Below are positions 5,634 through 8,812 of a DNA stretch of 8,812 nucleotides, piece after piece. Source of the DNA: Candidatus Heimdallarchaeota archaeon (GTDB lineage Archaea; Asgardarchaeota; Heimdallarchaeia; Hodarchaeales; LC-3); assembly GCA_027364495.1 (NCBI GenBank), contig DAHXPE010000531.1, forward strand, positions 1 to 8,812. Direction: 5' to 3'. The notes beneath the pieces were generated by a model, which saw only the letters and a list, made by a program, of their open reading frames with translations, had not been told where the DNA came from and ran no database searches. Within the stretch, counting starts at the first letter, position 1. Each line of letters starts with the position of its first letter. The position numbers and the translations under genes are program-made.

Positions 5634-7152
5634 ATGATTCAACTGCTTTACTCAAATCTTCTTTGTTCCAGGGCTTATTTATAAAATAATTGATGTTTGC
5701 TCTATTAATTGCTTCCTTCATTATATCAGTATCTCCATATCCTGTTATTAATATTCGTTTTAAATTAGGATATTTTCCTTTAATACCTTCTAAAAGATCA
5801 ATTCCTGTCATTTCTTTCATTTTATAATCAATTATAATAATATCAAATAATTCTTTTTCAAGCATTTTTTCTACGGAAGTAGGAGTAGTTGTTGTTTTAA
5901 TGACAGTTTGGGGTGGTAAAATCTTTTTAATTTCTCTTTTCAAGGCATCAATAACATCTGGTTCATCATCAACAAGCAGAATAGATTTGATCGTCGATAT
6001 TAACTTGATTAAAGTTTTATTTTTAATTTCCTCCTCTGTCGATGTTAATGAATAACTTACCAAACTAAAAATGGGATTTAATATCGTAGTTATATCTTTT
6101 GGACTAAAGATTGGATTATTGAAAGTAACAAACAGCTCTTCTCCTTTTTGTTCAATAGTATCTTGAATAGAACCAAAACCTAAGTTTTTCCAATAAACAT
6201 TCAAATTTTTCAAAAATTCAGTTATTGATTTACCTTTATAGTGTTCTTCTTGAAAATACTCTGAGAGAAGTTCAGAAATTTCATTTAAAATTGGTTCTTT
6301 TATTGAAGGGACTAGTAATAATTTAGTAAAAAATTGTTGTGGAAACATTAAAGCCCGTGAATCTTTTACTAAAAGATTCCCAGATTCCCAATTATAAATA
6401 GTATACTCATCAAGAGCATTCATAATAGTACTTGTAAAATTTTCTTGTGTTTTTCTTTTAACACTTTTTTCTTCAGATAATTTGTAACGATAATAACCAA
6501 TGGGATTTAATTGAGACCAAAGTATTTCAAATCTTTCTTTTAATACTTGATTTCGAGCTATTATGCTTGAATTTGTTTTTTCTTTTGTATATTTCAATAA
6601 AATTTGGTTTGTTTGTAATTCTACAATATAGGAAAAATTCAAAAAATCTAAAGTTCTACATAAAACTGTTGTGGTTAATTCGGGATACTGAGGGAAGAGT
6701 AAAGGTTGTAATGTTATTGATTTATCGTTTTCGTTAAAAAATTTTACATTATATAGCTTAAAATAGTCGCTCTCTAATTGTAAATACTCCAATAAGCCTT
6801 GAAAAGTATTTTCAACATCAATTATTGTTAAAAGAGGATTAGCTGCTTCTACATTTGTCTTCTGGAATTCATCAAGCCATTCCATTAAATTTCCTTGCAA
6901 AATTCCATTAAAGAAATCTTCGATAAATTTTCGATCGAAAAAAATATAGCCTCCTTGAATCATTTGTTCTTGGATATTCAGAGTTTTTGAAGCATCACAA
7001 GTATGAATCCCAGTCTTTGATTGATAGACTTGTTCAATTCCTTGTTCTATAATATGATTCATTTTACCATGTGTCCTTGTTAACTCAAGTAAAAGATCAT
7101 GATGTTCAGGACTAATAACCGTCTGAATTCTTCTTGTTCGTTTTGAGCTCAT
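5632..7152 (-). CDS. RHH-like / unknown middle region / receiver: response regulator with C-terminal REC
   Basis: A soluble 506-residue regulator (numbering from the ATG at 7152). Residues 2-45 resemble a ribbon-helix-helix DNA-binding unit: basic KRTRRIQTVISP strand, first helix HHDLLLELTRTH, turn GKM, second helix NHIIEQGIEQVYQ. Residues about 60-380 match no domain I can name. Part of this (about 285-367, including YWKNLGFGSIQ) faintly resembles V4R-type ligand domains. Residues about 388-506 are a complete receiver: acidic pair D395-D396, phospho-acceptor D442 in IIIIDYKM, T470 in ITGYG, K493 in NKPW. Phosphorylation by the adjacent kinase is the obvious inference. The receiver lies last, whereas classical regulators carry it first. 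A TTG at 7167 would extend the protein by 5 residues; the ATG is preferred for its AGGA site. It begins 15 bases after the kinase stop, and DUF99 follows 10 bases on. Confidence 0.82.
   Translation of the reverse strand: MSSKRTRRIQTVISPEHHDLLLELTRTHGKMNHIIEQGIEQVYQSKTGIHTCDASKTLNIQEQMIQGGYIFFDRKFIEDFFNGILQGNLMEWLDEFQKTNVEAANPLLTIIDVENTFQGLLEYLQLESDYFKLYNVKFFNENDKSITLQPLLFPQYPELTTTVLCRTLDFLNFSYIVELQTNQILLKYTKEKTNSSIIARNQVLKERFEILWSQLNPIGYYRYKLSEEKSVKRKTQENFTSTIMNALDEYTIYNWESGNLLVKDSRALMFPQQFFTKLLLVPSIKEPILNEISELLSEYFQEEHYKGKSITEFLKNLNVYWKNLGFGSIQDTIEQKGEELFVTFNNPIFSPKDITTILNPIFSLVSYSLTSTEEEIKNKTLIKLISTIKSILLVDDEPDVIDALKREIKKILPPQTVIKTTTTPTSVEKMLEKELFDIIIIDYKMKEMTGIDLLEGIKGKYPNLKRILITGYGDTDIMKEAINRANINYFINKPWNKEDLSKAVES
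6359..6379. repeat. Perfect 9-base inverted repeat inside the regulator gene
   Basis: GAATCTTTT (6359-6367) and its exact complement AAAAGATTC (6371-6379) flank a 3-base spacer. It lies in the middle coding region of the regulator, over codons for a VKDSR-like stretch. It could form a small hairpin in the transcript or be chance in AT-rich DNA; no function is assigned. Confidence 0.5.
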
Positions 7153-7159
7153 TTCAATA

Positions 7160-7163
7160 TCCT
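7160..7163 (-). promoter_or_regulatory. Weak ribosome binding site supporting the regulator ATG at 7152
   Basis: AGGA on the minus strand lies 7 bases before the ATG at 7152, just after the kinase stop codon. It is short, but it supports the ATG over the TTG at 7167. Confidence 0.35.
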
Positions 7164-7167
7164 GCAA

Positions 7168-8652
7168 TTAATTTTTTTCATAAATTGGAAAGTATAATGT
7201 AAATGTTGCACCATTAAGGATGGTTCCTGACTCAGCTACTATATAACCACCAAGATCACTAATGATTCTTTGAGAAATACTCAAACCTAACCCGGTTCCA
7301 ATACCAGGAGGCTTAGTTGTATAAAATGGATCGAAGATTCTAGGGAGACTTTTTTCACTTATTCCGATACCAGTATCTGAGATTTGGATTACTACCTTTT
7401 TATTAGCTTCATAAATATTAATTTTAATTAAACCTTTATTATTTTTATTGTGGTTTTCACTAATAGCTTGACTTGCATTGTAAATAATATTCAGGAATAT
7501 TTGATATAATTTGGTATTTCCTAATATTAAATATGTTTTTTTCTCATTATCTTTATGAATTTCCACATTAATAGATTTTAACTCATAAGATAACAGGTTT
7601 AATGCTAATTTTATTGGCTCAATAATATTCAAAACTTCTTTTTTTTCAGAATCTTCCTTATTAGCATGTGAAAACTTTCTTAAATCTGATATTACTTCGG
7701 ATAGTCTATGCAAACCTCTTTGATTTGCTTTTAATATATCAAATACTTCTTTTTTTATGACATCAATTTCATTTGATCTGGCGAGTTTGCTAATTTCATC
7801 TAAATTTAACTGAACATCAGTTTTGAGCTTAAAACTTTTAAAGAGGTTATCCCATTTTTCAGTGTAGTGAATAATTGATGTTATATAATCCTCTAAGGTA
7901 GAATTATTAGACATTATAAAAGCTAAAGGATTATTCAATTCATGAGAAATCCCTGAAGCTAAAAGGCCGATACTTGTAAGTTTTTCTGCCTGAATCAATT
8001 CATTTGATCTTTCTTGAATCTCTTTTGTCAATTTCTTCATATCGGAAATATCATAAATTGTAATCAAAGCTCCTTCGACAGATTTAGAAGTCATCATTAT
8101 ACTATAAATGACCAATAGGTAAACTAACTCTGAGTTTTTGTTTCTAATTTGAGTTTCAAATCTTATTGATCTATTATCATTTAAATCACTAGTTATTTTG
8201 TACAAAGTTCGTTGGATACGAATTTTTTCTTCATCTGGATAAATGAAACTAAGAAAACTCTGTCCTACTATCTCATAAGATACCAAATCTAAAATTTTTT
8301 CAGCTGAAGGATTAACAAAAATTATTTTTCCAGTTTGATCTTCAATAAATACTCCTTCTCCCAATTCATTTAAAATGCGCATTTGTAAAGCTAATGAATG
8401 CTTGGTCGCTTCACGAATCGATCGATGAGTTTCAGCAGCTTCACTGTTAATAATAAAAACATTCGAGGCTAATTCAATAATATGGAAATTCTTTTCCTGA
8501 AAAACAAAAATGAGGTTTTTTTCTCTAAAATTTTTTAAGATATTTTCCTTAATTTCTGTATCCAAATCAGAGAATTTAGTGTTAAAATAAAATTCATCTT
8601 TATCATCTGATAAAGAAAAAGCTGGGGTATTTAATTCATTAATGTTTAACAT
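7168..8652 (-). CDS. Soluble PAS-domain sensor histidine kinase
   Basis: A 494-residue histidine kinase with no membrane segment, so it senses an intracellular signal. Residues 1-88 form a small N-terminal region I cannot assign. A PAS domain follows (about 91-205; VFIEDQTGKIIFVNPSAEKI at 101-120), then a short coiled linker (206-226). The dimerisation/phosphoacceptor helix carries GISHELNNPLAF with H237. The ATPase domain has N392 in the N box (IIYNASQAI), DTGIGI (D426, G1 box), FDPFYTTK (440-447, F box) and GTGLGLS (452-458, G2 box), so every catalytic box is intact. The boxes resemble NtrB-like bacterial kinases, and an origin by transfer from bacteria is plausible. It is the first gene of a three-gene operon; the receiver-containing regulator 15 bases downstream is the likely phosphotransfer partner. 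The upstream region is AT-rich with several TATA-like elements. The PAS ligand is unknown. Confidence 0.93.
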   Translation of the reverse strand: MLNINELNTPAFSLSDDKDEFYFNTKFSDLDTEIKENILKNFREKNLIFVFQEKNFHIIELASNVFIINSEAAETHRSIREATKHSLALQMRILNELGEGVFIEDQTGKIIFVNPSAEKILDLVSYEIVGQSFLSFIYPDEEKIRIQRTLYKITSDLNDNRSIRFETQIRNKNSELVYLLVIYSIMMTSKSVEGALITIYDISDMKKLTKEIQERSNELIQAEKLTSIGLLASGISHELNNPLAFIMSNNSTLEDYITSIIHYTEKWDNLFKSFKLKTDVQLNLDEISKLARSNEIDVIKKEVFDILKANQRGLHRLSEVISDLRKFSHANKEDSEKKEVLNIIEPIKLALNLLSYELKSINVEIHKDNEKKTYLILGNTKLYQIFLNIIYNASQAISENHNKNNKGLIKINIYEANKKVVIQISDTGIGISEKSLPRIFDPFYTTKPPGIGTGLGLSISQRIISDLGGYIVAESGTILNGATFTLYFPIYEKN

Positions 8653-8812
8653 ATGATATTTTTAATCCAGAATTTCTATGAAAACAAAGTCTATTAAAAC
8701 AATAATGTTTATATTAATTGAATTATAAAAATTTTAATATAAAAAATTTTTATTGATTTTAATTTTATTTATAAACGGAGATTAGTCAAATAACTTCAAA
8801 TATGCTTGAAAA
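8653..8812. promoter_or_regulatory. AT-rich non-coding region upstream of the kinase operon, candidate divergent promoter
   Basis: I see no convincing gene in these 160 bases. Two TATA-like elements face the kinase: TTTATAAAT on the minus strand at 8767-8775, and TTAATATAAA at 8708-8717, about 60 bases before its start codon. The first is nearly symmetrical. On the plus strand it lies about 30 bases before an ATG at 8802 (reading Met-Leu-Glu to the window end), a spacing suitable for a leaderless divergent gene. CGGAG at 8776-8780 lies between them. Only three codons are visible, so the divergent gene is a guess. Confidence 0.3.

Noticed and set aside
5386..5637. Plus-strand open frame of 83 codons opposite the DUF99 gene
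   Set aside because: It is antisense to the recognisable DUF99 protein, has no family match and no start signals.
5622..5642. TTG start at 5642 for the DUF99 protein
   Set aside because: It would overlap the regulator stop codon, whereas the ATG at 5621 has AAGGAAG 5 bases upstream and begins near the conserved domain.
7153..7167. TTG start at 7167 for the regulator
   Set aside because: It lies directly against the kinase stop codon with no ribosome binding site; the ATG at 7152 follows an AGGA element and adds nothing unusual to the domain.
1..8812. CRISPR arrays, tRNA or rRNA genes, insertion sequences
   Set aside because: No spaced direct repeats, tRNA-like cloverleaf, rRNA signature, transposase or terminal inverted repeats were seen; nearly all the sequence is accounted for by protein genes.

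Overview
This is an AT-rich window that reads as archaeal, and most likely Asgard (Lokiarchaeia-like). A TFS-type transcription cleavage factor, an F420-biosynthesis guanylyltransferase (CofC) and a DUF99/UPF0215 protein are all typical of archaea. A bacterial-style histidine kinase and a cellulose-synthase-like glycosyltransferase sit beside them. The plus-strand genes mostly lack Shine-Dalgarno sequences. The Asgard placement is inference from gene mix and style and is not proven by the sequence.

Layout, plus strand: the window opens inside a TFS-like zinc-ribbon gene (to 365), followed by T-rich termination-like tracts. The 307-base gap 366-672 holds what looks like a small decayed minus-strand gene and a candidate promoter. 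A tight same-strand run then follows from 673 to 5070: an Mrp/NBP35 Fe-S carrier ATPase, CofC, a membrane family-2 glycosyltransferase and two tandem HAD-family phosphatases. Gaps are 21, 15 and 8 bases, then an overlap, so one operon is likely.

Layout, minus strand: a second tight operon runs from 8652 down to 5064. It encodes a soluble PAS histidine kinase, an unusual regulator with an N-terminal ribbon-helix-helix-like segment, an unassigned middle region and a C-terminal receiver domain, and a DUF99 protein whose usual acidic positions are replaced. The two operons converge and their stop codons overlap (5064-5070). The last 160 bases are very AT-rich non-coding DNA upstream of the kinase, with a near-palindromic TATA element that could serve divergent genes.

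The kinase and the regulator form an evident two-component pair. The receiver sits at the C-terminus and the putative DNA-binding segment at the N-terminus, the reverse of the classical order. The co-transcribed degenerate DUF99 protein may be a third component. This three-gene set is the best candidate here for an undescribed system. In the plus-strand operon, CofC makes the activated precursor for F420. The glycosyltransferase and the two phosphatases have no evident place in F420 synthesis, so their linkage may be functional or merely positional.
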